A stretch of 8,390 bases of DNA from Moraxella bovis (GTDB lineage Bacteria > Pseudomonadota > Gammaproteobacteria > Pseudomonadales > Moraxellaceae), in NCBI RefSeq assembly GCF_002014975.1, contig NZ_MUXV01000056.1, positions 1-8,390 on the forward strand, given 5' to 3'. The notes below the pieces were generated by a model. That model had not been told where the DNA came from and did no database searches. It saw only the letters and a program-made list of their open reading frames with translations. The position numbers and the translations under genes are program-made. Positions 1 through 6,378 of the stretch are shown here, piece after piece; positions within the stretch are counted from its first letter, which is position 1; every line of letters begins with the position of its first letter.

Positions 1-42
1 ACTTTTTGGATTACTACCTAATATTTTATTAAAAGGATTTTT

Positions 43-801
43 ATGAAATTTGAACTCTGGCTTATTCCATTATTTATCATTGCAAGCCTACTACACGGCA
101 TTGCGGGTATGGGCTTTCCGCTGATTACCATTGGGGCGTTGTCGGGGGTCTATGGGCTGACTTCTGCCATTGTCCTTGTTCTTGTACCAACGGCGGTGCT
201 TAATCTGATTGCGTGGGTCGGTGGCTCAGGCGGTGTATGGCACAACGCCACTTTTTATCTTAAAAAATATTGGTCGCTGGTCGTGGTGTCCATTCTTGGC
301 AGTGCGTTGGGGGCGTATTTGCTTCTGGTGGTTAATTCTGCTTATCTGATGCTTGCCTTGGCGGTGGTGGTGCTGTGGTATGCCACAACGAGTCTGATGG
401 GTAAAAAAATCGTCCTACCCAACACCACCACATCGCTTGTGGTGATTGGCTTTGTGGCAGGCGTGGTCGGCGGGGCAACCAATGCGATGTCGTCCGTGCT
501 TTTGATGTATCTACTTTCAATGACCGATGATAAGGACACGATTATCAAAGTTGGGAATTTGTGTTATTTTGTCAATAAATTGGTACAAGCCATTGTTTTA
601 AAAGAAGTTTTATTAGAAGTGCCTACCCAAACTTGGACGATGATAATCGGCTTAACCGTGCTGTCGGTGCTTGGCATTGTCATCGGGGCAAGGCTTGGCA
701 AACGCCTGCCGTCCGCCAAATTTCGCACACTTATCCTGTGGGTGCTGGTCGGACTTGGGGTGAAGGTTGGTTGGCAGGGTGTGCAGGGGGTGTTGGGGTG
801 A
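43..801 (+). CDS. TSUP family (TauE/SafE, DUF81) membrane transporter
   Basis: The 252-residue product is very hydrophobic, with about seven to eight membrane-spanning stretches, and should sit in the inner membrane. The TSUP family exports or imports small sulfur-containing or organic anions such as sulfite or sulfoacetate; the substrate cannot be read from this sequence. The family's two-fold pseudo-repeat is visible: a Gly-rich segment HGIAGMGFPL near residues 22-31 and a second one, GFVAGVVGGATNAMSS, in the middle. Length is normal for the family. The ATG at 43 follows an AAGGA ribosome site at 33-37 with 5-base spacing. The gene is intact and its GC content is higher than that of the two broken genes just downstream. 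No functional link to those genes is evident. The family call is firm; the substrate is unknown. Confidence 0.88.
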   Translation: MKFELWLIPLFIIASLLHGIAGMGFPLITIGALSGVYGLTSAIVLVLVPTAVLNLIAWVGGSGGVWHNATFYLKKYWSLVVVSILGSALGAYLLLVVNSAYLMLALAVVVLWYATTSLMGKKIVLPNTTTSLVVIGFVAGVVGGATNAMSSVLLMYLLSMTDDKDTIIKVGNLCYFVNKLVQAIVLKEVLLEVPTQTWTMIIGLTVLSVLGIVIGARLGKRLPSAKFRTLILWVLVGLGVKVGWQGVQGVLG

Positions 802-826
802 TTTGTGATAATGATTGGATAAAGCT

Positions 827-1261
827 ATGAACGCCATTCAAAAAGAAAAAATTACACAGTTAATTAATGAACTTGTGGGTGGTAATCATAGCGAAGAGCG
901 GGGTAATGAAATACATCATGAACTTGATAAATTGATTATTGACCCAAAATGGAGTGGTTATATCTTTTGGAGTAATGATTATATTGACTCAGATGGTGGT
1001 TTTATTGCCCATAAATTTTTTTGAAAAAATTCAAGAATACCAGCTGTCCGATGAGTGCCAAAGAAATCAATATGTGATTTCTTTGGTAAATGATTTATTA
1101 AAAAAATTTTTCAAGAAAAATCAGAAACCCAAATTGTTAATGAATTAAATAGCCTATTGCCAAATACGGATTGGATTGATTATTTATTTGTCAGTAAAAT
1201 TTGTATTGATAAAAACAATGAGTTATACGAACATAATTTTATCAATTTGGTTTTTGGTTGA
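827..1261 (+). pseudogene. Broken gene for a two-repeat small protein (possible immunity protein)
   Basis: No single frame covers this stretch. Frame 1 runs from ATG 827 to a stop at 1022-1024, inside/after a T7 run (1016-1022). The next frame continues to a stop at 1146-1148, and the original frame resumes after an A7T5 run (1100-1111) to a TGA at 1259-1261. Dropping one T in the first run and adding one base in the second gives a continuous 144-residue protein. Its halves resemble each other. Residues ~8-66 and ~81-141 share a pattern of I..L[IV]N[ED]L, then E....I..EL..L, then [DN]..W..Y[IL]F.S...ID and H.F. I do not recognise the family. Size, charge and position beside a barstar-like gene suggest an orphan immunity protein, but this is inference. 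Two long-read homopolymer errors could produce the same picture. Confidence 0.6.
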
Positions 1262-1350
1262 TTTTTAATTGATAAGGCAAACACTTTAATTTTTGGTTTT
1301 TGTGTTTCTTTTTGTTAGTGAAGAATGTTTGCTGTAAAATGGAGCATTAC

Positions 1351-1795
1351 ATGAAAGTTTTATTGGAAGAATATTTTATCAATGATGAAAGTGGGATTTC
1401 TCATGATAAATTATTGTATCACATAAATAAGATGATAAAACAACAACAAAAGTGCTGGATTAATTATTCAGAACAAGAAAAATATGAGTGGCTAAGGGCT
1501 TGTTATTATTATAATAGAAAACATCATAAATACAACCAAACCATTCACATTTCTGGCAAAGACATACAAAGCAAAAATTCATTTTTATGTTATTTTTCTG
1601 AACAATTGGTGGGTATTGGTGGGTATTGGTGGGTATTTTGGTTCTGACTTAGATGGATTTGATGATTGTTTTGATATTTTTGGCGTTAAGGATATTACTG
1701 TCTATTGGTGTGATTTTAATGAAAGTAATTTTAAAGAAAAAGACATCATTGTTGATATTTTAAAAGAAAGAAAATTAAATGTGGTTCTTTGTTGA
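1351..1795 (+). pseudogene. Barstar-family inhibitor gene, frameshifted by a 10-bp tandem repeat
   Basis: ATG 1351 has a good GGAG site (1341-1344, 6-base spacing). The frame runs to a premature TGA at 1645-1647. Removing one 10-bp unit from the repeat at 1605-1637 restores a 144-residue protein ending at TGA 1793-1795. Its second half fits barstar, the ribonuclease inhibitor. It has a strand plus helix around ISGKDIQSKNSFLCYFSEQL, then GYFGSDLDGFDDCF, which matches barstar's YYGENLDALWDCL helix (the helix that plugs the RNase active site). It ends in a hydrophobic strand, LNVVLC, like barstar's ITIILS. The first ~60 residues are an extension absent from classic barstar. Barstar relatives protect cells from barnase-like RNase toxins; no toxin gene is visible nearby, so this is an orphan immunity gene. 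As sequenced it would make only a truncated product lacking most of the inhibitory helix. Confidence 0.72.
1605..1637 (+). repeat. 10-bp tandem repeat, 3.3 copies
   Basis: The unit ATTGGTGGGT occurs three times without mismatch, followed by ATT. The unit is not a multiple of three, so each gain or loss of one copy changes the reading frame of the barstar-like gene around it. Two full copies give the open frame; the three seen here close it. Confidence 0.9.
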
Positions 1796-1798
1796 TTT

Positions 1799-1823
1799 GT
1801 AAGGTGCGTATTACGCACCTTAC
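1799..1823. repeat. Perfect inverted repeat between convergent genes
   Basis: The arms GTAAGGTGCGT (1799-1809) and ACGCACCTTAC (1813-1823) are exact complements with a 3-base centre. The element sits between the ends of the barstar-like gene (+) and rtcR (-). Neither strand has a T-run after the stem, so it is not a classical intrinsic terminator. It could still stop transcription weakly, protect 3' ends, or be one copy of a dispersed palindromic repeat. Confidence 0.7.
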
Positions 1824-1832
1824 ACCCCCAAA

Positions 1833-3419
1833 TTACCCCTTAATCTCCCCCCAACTCACCCCAAACTTCCTCAAATATTTCCTTAATCTATCGCTATCAT
1901 TACCACTTGCCTTATCCAGCCGTGAATGATTAAACAATGCCCGTCCTGCACTTGCCATCGTGGGGTGGGATTGGCAAAGTTTAATGACATTTAATAATTG
2001 CATTTTATCAAATTCATCTAAATGTTGGGCATTGATTTTATTTAACAATTCGGGGTTAATATTAATATTGGACTTTTTGTCAAGTTGATTATCATCGTCC
2101 GCCCATAATTCTTTTAAACGCCCAATTTCATCATTAACCAATTTTTCATTGATTTTGCCATCATTTGCCAAAGTCGCAAGGCGTAAAATACTCGCCGATA
2201 AATCCCGAAAATTGCCCCGCCAAACCGCCCCATCACTCATACAAAACGCCAAATACCGCTCATACGCCTCCTTGCCAAACCGCACTTTCCGCCCAAGCTC
2301 AAAGCCTGCAATGTCAAGCTGATAGGCGATGTTGGGGGCGATGTCTTCCTTGCGGTTTTTTAGGGCGGGCAGGGTGTATTGCCAAACATTGATACGGGCG
2401 TACAAATCTTCCCGAAATGTTCCCGCCCGCACACACGCTTTCAAATCCTTATTTGTCCCTGCAATGAGCCAAAAATCGCTGTGTACAGGCGTATCCGATC
2501 CCATCGGATAAAAGCGTTTGTCTTCCAACGCAGTCAAAAGCATCGCCTGTTCGTCCGCCCCAAGCTCGCCAATCTCGTCCAAAAACAGCACGCCCTGATG
2601 AGCGGTCAAAAGATAGCCGTCCCGTGCCGTCATCGCCCCCGTAAACGCCCCTTTTTTATGCCCAAACAGAGCCGAATACGCCATATCGCCCCGCAAAGTT
2701 GCACAATTGACTTCCACAAACCGCCCCGCCACCAAATGCCGAGCCTTTTTAAGCTCATAAATTCGCCGTGCCAGTTGCGATTTGCCCGCCCCAGTCGCCC
2801 CCATAATCAGCATGGGCGACTTTGAACCCATCGCCACTTGTTCAATTTGCCCGATTAGGGCGTTAAAGGTGGGGTTTTTGGTGGCAATGTCGGTTTTCAA
2901 AAACCGCACCGCATCGTCCTTGACCTTGCTTAGGCGACTGGCTAGGGCATCATAACGAGCCAAATCCAAATCAATCGTCTCCACTTGGCAAGGGCTGTCT
3001 TTGGGCGGAGCGGTCTGCAAAAGTAGGCTTGGAATTTGGCGGCTTTCCACCAATAAAAACAGGCAAATCTGGGCAACGTGCGTGCCTGTGGTAATGTGGG
3101 TAAAATAATTTTCTTGTTCAATATCAAAAGGATAGCTGTCCGCCCAACTTGCTAATTTTTCATACACTTCGCCAAAATCCCACGGATTGTCAAGGGGTAT
3201 ATCCACCAAATTGACCGTGATTTCTGGGCGAATCTCCTTAATGTCCGCCACCACTTGCTCGGCAAGTGCCAGATATTTTGGCGAAATAAACAGCTCCACA
3301 CGGTCAAACGCCATTACCCTATGCACATTGACATTCGGTCGCCATTTGGCGTGCCGTCTTTGGCTAAATCCATCGTCCAGCACCGTACCCAAAAAGCCAA
3401 GCATGACCGATTTTTTCAT
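1833..3419 (-). CDS. rtcR: RtcR, sigma54-dependent activator of the RNA-repair regulon
   Basis: The 528-residue protein has the RtcR architecture. An N-terminal CARF-like sensor domain (about 1-180) carries the signature ITTGTHVAQI at 109-118. A central AAA+ domain has Walker A GATGAGKS (207-214), the sigma54-contacting loop GAFTGA (257-262), Walker B GVLFLDEIGEL (276-286), an arginine-finger segment FREDLYARI (335-343) and sensor 2 GNFRDL (402-407). A C-terminal helix-turn-helix region (about 474-525) ends in NDSDRLRKYLRKFGVSW, typical of RtcR. All catalytic motifs are intact. In the family, the CARF domain is inhibitory until it binds a product of RNA damage, after which the ATPase remodels sigma54 polymerase. 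ATG 3419 follows a GGAAG site and lies two bases after the stop of the small upstream gene. The presumed target is the divergent -24/-12 promoter at 3735-3751. Confidence 0.96.
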   Translation of the reverse strand: MKKSVMLGFLGTVLDDGFSQRRHAKWRPNVNVHRVMAFDRVELFISPKYLALAEQVVADIKEIRPEITVNLVDIPLDNPWDFGEVYEKLASWADSYPFDIEQENYFTHITTGTHVAQICLFLLVESRQIPSLLLQTAPPKDSPCQVETIDLDLARYDALASRLSKVKDDAVRFLKTDIATKNPTFNALIGQIEQVAMGSKSPMLIMGATGAGKSQLARRIYELKKARHLVAGRFVEVNCATLRGDMAYSALFGHKKGAFTGAMTARDGYLLTAHQGVLFLDEIGELGADEQAMLLTALEDKRFYPMGSDTPVHSDFWLIAGTNKDLKACVRAGTFREDLYARINVWQYTLPALKNRKEDIAPNIAYQLDIAGFELGRKVRFGKEAYERYLAFCMSDGAVWRGNFRDLSASILRLATLANDGKINEKLVNDEIGRLKELWADDDNQLDKKSNININPELLNKINAQHLDEFDKMQLLNVIKLCQSHPTMASAGRALFNHSRLDKASGNDSDRLRKYLRKFGVSWGEIKG

Positions 3420-3421
3420 TA

Positions 3422-3580
3422 TTAATCTTCCAAATCTTTGTTAAATTCACACGCACTTTCAATAATGGCTTCGTTCATTTCTTCAACACTCGCCCCTGTT
3501 GTGGCGGTTAAAATGCCAAAAACATCATCAAAACGCCCTTGATTTTGGGTTGTGATTTTATCATTTTCTAAATTTTCCAT
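3422..3580 (-). CDS. Small 52-residue protein encoded just upstream of rtcR
   Basis: This short frame starts at ATG 3580 and stops at TAA 3424-3422, two bases before the rtcR ATG, so the two genes are almost certainly cotranscribed and translationally close. The ribosome site for rtcR (GGAAG) lies inside its last codons. Its own ribosome site is a modest AGG eight bases before the ATG. The product is acidic, with a central ILTATTGASVEEMNEAIIES segment predicted to be largely helical; there is no membrane segment or signal peptide. I do not recognise the family. It could be a small partner or modulator of RtcR, or only a leader peptide that sets rtcR translation. The sigma70-type promoter at 3620-3648 lies directly upstream, which supports it being the first gene of the operon. 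Confidence 0.68.
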   Translation of the reverse strand: MENLENDKITTQNQGRFDDVFGILTATTGASVEEMNEAIIESACEFNKDLED

Positions 3581-3619
3581 TAAAATTACCTAGAATAAAA
3601 AAATATAAATCTATCTAAT

Positions 3620-3648
3620 ATTATAGATTTTTCCCAAAATTTTTACAA
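3620..3648 (-). promoter_or_regulatory. Sigma70-type promoter for the small gene and rtcR
   Basis: Reading the minus strand, TTGTAA (3648-3643) is followed after exactly 17 bases by a perfect TATAAT (3625-3620), about 40 bases before the ATG at 3580. An imperfect palindrome (ATCTA...TAGAT, 3614-3629) overlaps the -10 box, and one copy of the 15-bp direct repeat overlaps the spacer. RtcR may therefore influence its own expression. Confidence 0.62.
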
Positions 3649-3728
3649 GCCAATACTAAAATTTCTCCAATGTTAAAATTTTAATCCATTAAAAATCAAT
3701 TACTTAAAAACTATTTTTCCCAAAATTT
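3628..3728 (+). repeat. 15-bp direct repeat pair, candidate RtcR binding sites
   Basis: TTTTTCCCAAAATTT occurs exactly at 3628-3642 and 3714-3728. The first copy lies about 120-134 bases before the predicted sigma54 start, where enhancer-like sites for sigma54 activators usually sit. The second abuts the -24 element. A 12-bp palindrome TTAAAATTTTAA (3673-3684) lies between them. In such AT-rich DNA part of this may be chance, but a 15-base exact match including CCC is notable. Confidence 0.45.
3694..3706 (+). promoter_or_regulatory. Predicted IHF binding site
   Basis: AATCAATTACTTA matches the IHF consensus WATCAANNNNTTR at every position. It lies between the upstream repeat copy and the -24 box, where IHF bends DNA to bring a sigma54 activator to polymerase. 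The short degenerate consensus is easily matched in AT-rich DNA; placement is the main support. Confidence 0.45.
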
Positions 3729-3734
3729 CCCAAG

Positions 3735-3751
3735 TTGGCACAAGATTTGGA
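3735..3751 (+). promoter_or_regulatory. Sigma54 (-24/-12) promoter of the Y RNA-rsr unit
   Basis: TTGGCAC (3735-3741) and TTGGA (3747-3751) fit the consensus YTGGCAC-N5-TTGCW, with the required 10 bases between the GG pair at 3737-3738 and the -12 pair at 3749-3750. The -12 dinucleotide is GG rather than the usual GC. The predicted start is near 3762, only about three bases before the 5' end of the tRNA-like RNA. Divergence from rtcR makes RtcR the obvious activator. Confidence 0.8.
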
Positions 3752-3764
3752 TAATGATAAATAC

Positions 3765-3996
3765 GGGCACGCTGTCATACAGGGGGCGACGCTACCAAAA
3801 ACGATTGGGTCTTGGGTAGTCTGGGTAAAACTGGGTGTTGTTCGCAAGCGGGGGTCTTGGTACGGTTGCAGATGCAGGTACTGGCTATGGCAAATGGTCT
3901 ACTACTGGCGCGCGTTTCCAATAAGACTGCTCGGCTGTACGACTAAAAATGGCAGTAACAGCACAGATGCGGGTTCGAATCCCGTCGTGTCCACCA
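3765..3996 (+). ncRNA. Y RNA with tRNA-like ends (YrlA type)
   Basis: This ~232-nt segment begins and ends like a tRNA but is three times too long. GGGCACG (3765-3771) pairs over seven positions with CGTGTCC (3986-3992, one G-U), followed by discriminator A and an encoded CCA (3994-3996). A T arm is present: stem 3969-3973/3981-3985 with the 7-base loop TTCGAAT. A short D-arm-like hairpin, CTGT-CAT-ACAG, sits at 3772-3782. No anticodon arm is evident; ~185 nt of other structure replace it. Bacterial Y RNAs of the YrlA type carry such a tRNA-mimic module and bind Rsr through a separate bulged helix. Position directly before rsr and directly after the sigma54 start supports this. I could not assign the Rsr-binding helix with confidence. 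No terminator follows, so the RNA is probably processed from the rsr leader. Confidence 0.82.
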
Positions 3997-4040
3997 AATT
4001 TTTCTATCTTTTTGTATAACTTCATAAATGGAGATTGGTT

Positions 4041-5621
4041 ATGAACACCAACATTTTTAACCCCCAAACCACCAACCACCAAGGGGGCAAGGCGTACGAG
4101 TTAAGCCCCAAACAAGCCCTTGCTCAGCTTGTGTGTACGGGGACTTTTAACCAGACTTTTTATGTCACAGGGGGCGAGCAGATTGGCGAAGTCATTGATT
4201 TGGCACACAAAATTGACAACGCATTTTTGGCAAAACTTGCCCTATACGCCCGTCAGCACGCCTTGATGAAAGACACGCCCGTTGTGCTTTTGGCGATTTT
4301 GTGCGTTAAGGCGGACGGTCAGCCCTTTGCCAAAGCCATTTTTAAGGACATTGTCAATAATGGCAAACAGCTTAGAAACTTTGTTCAGGTAATGCGGGGC
4401 GGGGCGGTTGGGCGTAAAAGTTTGGGTAATTTTGCCAAAAATTTGGTGAATGAGTGGTTACTTACCGCTAGCGACAGACAATTTATTAACGCCAATATCG
4501 GCAATAAACCCACCCTAAGAGATGTCATTCGCCTAAGCCACCCAAAACCTTTTGATGACAAGAGCGAAGCCCTTATCAAATGGGCGTTGCAAAAAGACTT
4601 TAATTACAATCACTTACCGCCCCTTGCTCGCTCGCTCCTTGACTTTCAAAAGGACAACCAACAGCCCTTGCCCGACTTGCCCATTGAGTGGCTGATGTCG
4701 CTTGATTTGACAACGGAGCATTGGGCAGGCCTTGCCAAACAAGGCTCGTGGCAAATGGTGCGAATGAATTTAAACACCTTTGTCCGTCACGGCGTGTTTG
4801 GCGTGGACGGTATGGCGCAAATGCTGGCGGATAAATTAGCGGACGAGCAGGCGGTCAAACACGCCCGTGCCTTTCCCTATCAGCTTTACGCCACTTGGCA
4901 GGCTCTGGGCGATGATGTTCCTGCCGTCATCAAAAACGCCCTAAAAACGGCGATGAGCCACGCCCTTGCCAATGTGCCACGCCTTGACGGGCAAATCGCC
5001 ATCGGCGTAGATGTGTCAGGCTCTATGCACTCGCCCGTAATGGGCTATCGGCGTGGGGCGACATCGCAGGTGCGGTGCATTGATGTGGCAAGTTTGTTTG
5101 CGTCTGCGATGAAGGTTGCCAACCCCACAGCGATGATTATGCCCTTTGATACCCGTTTGCACCAAGTGATTGATTTTAATGATAATATTAGTCAAATCAC
5201 AGGCAAGAAACCTTTTAGTGTACGCCTAAAATCCGCCTTTGGCAAAGCGGACACCGCCCAAACACCGCCTGCCGTTGATGTGCTTGCCTTAGCCGAACGG
5301 CTTGCCAAGTTTGGCGGGGGCGGAACACACACCGCCTTACCGCTTGCCGAATTAAATCGCCAAAAAGCAAAGATTGATGTGATGATTTATTTTTCGGACA
5401 ATGAATCGTGGGCGGACGAGCAGTCTGGGCGTGGCACACAAATGATGAAAGAATGGCGAATTTTAAAAAAGCGTTGCCCTAATGCCAAGCTAATATGCGT
5501 GGATTTACAGCCTTATACCTCTTCCCAAGCCAAAAATGGCAATGATGTGTTAAATGTTGGTGGATTTGGCGATAATGTCTTTAAGGTCATTGAAGCGTTT
5601 TGTTGTTACGCAACACGATAA
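4041..5621 (+). CDS. rsr: Rsr, bacterial Ro60 orthologue (TROVE and vWA domains)
   Basis: The 526-residue protein has the two-part Ro60 layout: an N-terminal helical-repeat TROVE ring (roughly residues 15-310) and a C-terminal von Willebrand A domain. The vWA metal site (MIDAS) is complete in outline, with DVSGS at D324/S326/S328, MPFDT in the middle, and FSDNES with D453. Ro60 proteins bind Y RNAs on the outside of the ring and thread the 3' ends of misfolded RNAs through its hole. In bacteria they can be tethered by Y RNA to the exonuclease PNPase and assist rRNA processing under stress. ATG 4041 follows GGAG (4030-4033) with 7-base spacing; an in-frame TTG six bases earlier is less likely. 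It lies 45 bases after the Y RNA and should be transcribed with it from the sigma54 promoter. Confidence 0.95.
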   Translation: MNTNIFNPQTTNHQGGKAYELSPKQALAQLVCTGTFNQTFYVTGGEQIGEVIDLAHKIDNAFLAKLALYARQHALMKDTPVVLLAILCVKADGQPFAKAIFKDIVNNGKQLRNFVQVMRGGAVGRKSLGNFAKNLVNEWLLTASDRQFINANIGNKPTLRDVIRLSHPKPFDDKSEALIKWALQKDFNYNHLPPLARSLLDFQKDNQQPLPDLPIEWLMSLDLTTEHWAGLAKQGSWQMVRMNLNTFVRHGVFGVDGMAQMLADKLADEQAVKHARAFPYQLYATWQALGDDVPAVIKNALKTAMSHALANVPRLDGQIAIGVDVSGSMHSPVMGYRRGATSQVRCIDVASLFASAMKVANPTAMIMPFDTRLHQVIDFNDNISQITGKKPFSVRLKSAFGKADTAQTPPAVDVLALAERLAKFGGGGTHTALPLAELNRQKAKIDVMIYFSDNESWADEQSGRGTQMMKEWRILKKRCPNAKLICVDLQPYTSSQAKNGNDVLNVGGFGDNVFKVIEAFCCYATR

Positions 5622-5709
5622 AACTATCAAATGTTTGCAATAAAACAAACAAAATTTTTCTTTCACTTGGTGTAAAGGCATTTCAATTTATTTATGACAC
5701 AAAACAAAA

Positions 5710-5740
5710 AACACCTTTAATTTTTTACATTAAAGGTGTT
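5710..5740. terminator. Bidirectional intrinsic terminator
   Basis: A 12-bp perfect stem (AACACCTTTAAT, 5710-5721, with ATTAAAGGTGTT, 5729-5740) encloses a 7-base loop. It is followed by a T-run on the plus strand (through 5745) and preceded by an A-run that serves as the T-run on the minus strand. It ends both the rsr transcript and the convergent pair of minus-strand genes, so nothing beyond it belongs to the rsr operon. Confidence 0.92.
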
Positions 5741-5748
5741 TTTTTCAC

Positions 5749-6378
5749 TTAAATTTCAGGCTTAATTGTTATTGAACTCATCTCATCAATAACCCCTTGT
5801 AATTCATCAATCCGATTTTGGCATGAACTAATTTTCTCCTTTAATGATAAAATTAGTTCATATCTTTCACTAATGCTTGGTAAATCATCATTCCCCCATT
5901 CGTCGCCTATTTCGGTATTGATAATGTGCATGGTTTTTTCATACACCACATCAGGTATTAACCAACATAACATTTGCCTTGTTTCTGTGCTATTGCTTGG
6001 TGTGATTATGTTTTTATGGCTACGAAAAGCATTAAACAACCATTCAAATCTTTGATTATTCTTGCACCACTCAAAGTCTTTAAGACTTCTTTCATTCATT
6101 GCCTTAAATCCATTGTGCTTTTCTTGCATTTCTTTATCAGAAAATTCAGGTTGCAATAGGCTTTGAGCAATGTTTTTGGTGTAGTTATTTGCTTCTTGTG
6201 CAATAGATTCTTTCAGCAATACACCAAAATCCGCACGGTTTACAGGCATCATTTCAAGTTCTTTGATTTGCATTTCATAGCTTGATTTTTCTTGATTCAA
6301 CTGCTTTAATTCATCGTGCCATTTTTGAATTTCGTTTTTAATTTTAGCAATATCATTTTTAATGGTTGATTTGCTCAT
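5749..6378 (-). CDS. Coiled-coil protein, probably of prophage origin
   Basis: ATG 6378 overlaps the stop of the upstream gene in an ATGA junction and is preceded by AAGGGG, so this start (MSKSTIKND) is preferred over the in-frame ATG at 6402. The 209-residue product is hydrophilic and cytoplasmic in character. It has a heptad-like coiled coil over about residues 1-45, a PVNRADFG segment at its end, a mixed middle region rich in aromatic residues, and a second helical/coiled stretch near the C-terminus. A coiled-coil lead followed by a P-V-x-R-x-D motif recalls small uncharacterised proteins in phage head-tail gene clusters; I infer phage origin from that and from its neighbour. No enzyme motif is visible. 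The terminator at 5710-5740 lies just after its stop. Confidence 0.7.
   Translation of the reverse strand: MSKSTIKNDIAKIKNEIQKWHDELKQLNQEKSSYEMQIKELEMMPVNRADFGVLLKESIAQEANNYTKNIAQSLLQPEFSDKEMQEKHNGFKAMNERSLKDFEWCKNNQRFEWLFNAFRSHKNIITPSNSTETRQMLCWLIPDVVYEKTMHIINTEIGDEWGNDDLPSISERYELILSLKEKISSCQNRIDELQGVIDEMSSITIKPEI

Noticed and set aside
1312..1340. TTGTTA-17-TAAAAT promoter-like match before the barstar-like gene
   Set aside because: The transcript would begin at about 1347, after the GGAG ribosome site at 1341-1344, so it could not drive translation from ATG 1351.
2379..2825. 148-codon plus-strand frame inside rtcR
   Set aside because: It is antisense to the AAA+ core of an intact rtcR with all its motifs, lacks a ribosome site and has the composition of a shadow frame.
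3765..3996. An ordinary tRNA, an intron-containing tRNA, or tmRNA
   Set aside because: The acceptor stem and T arm fit, but there is no anticodon arm, the D loop has only three bases and the length is ~232 nt. The tmRNA start and a tag-peptide frame ending in the usual Ala-Ala are absent.
3735..4019. Plus-strand open frame of 94 codons across the Y RNA region
   Set aside because: It begins inside the -24 promoter element, has no ribosome site, and its last part simply reads through the T arm and CCA of the structured RNA. The RNA explains the sequence better.
3735..4040. Riboswitch or attenuator in the rsr leader
   Set aside because: No intrinsic terminator hairpin lies between the RNA and the rsr ATG, and the tRNA-like fold accounts for the conserved-looking parts.
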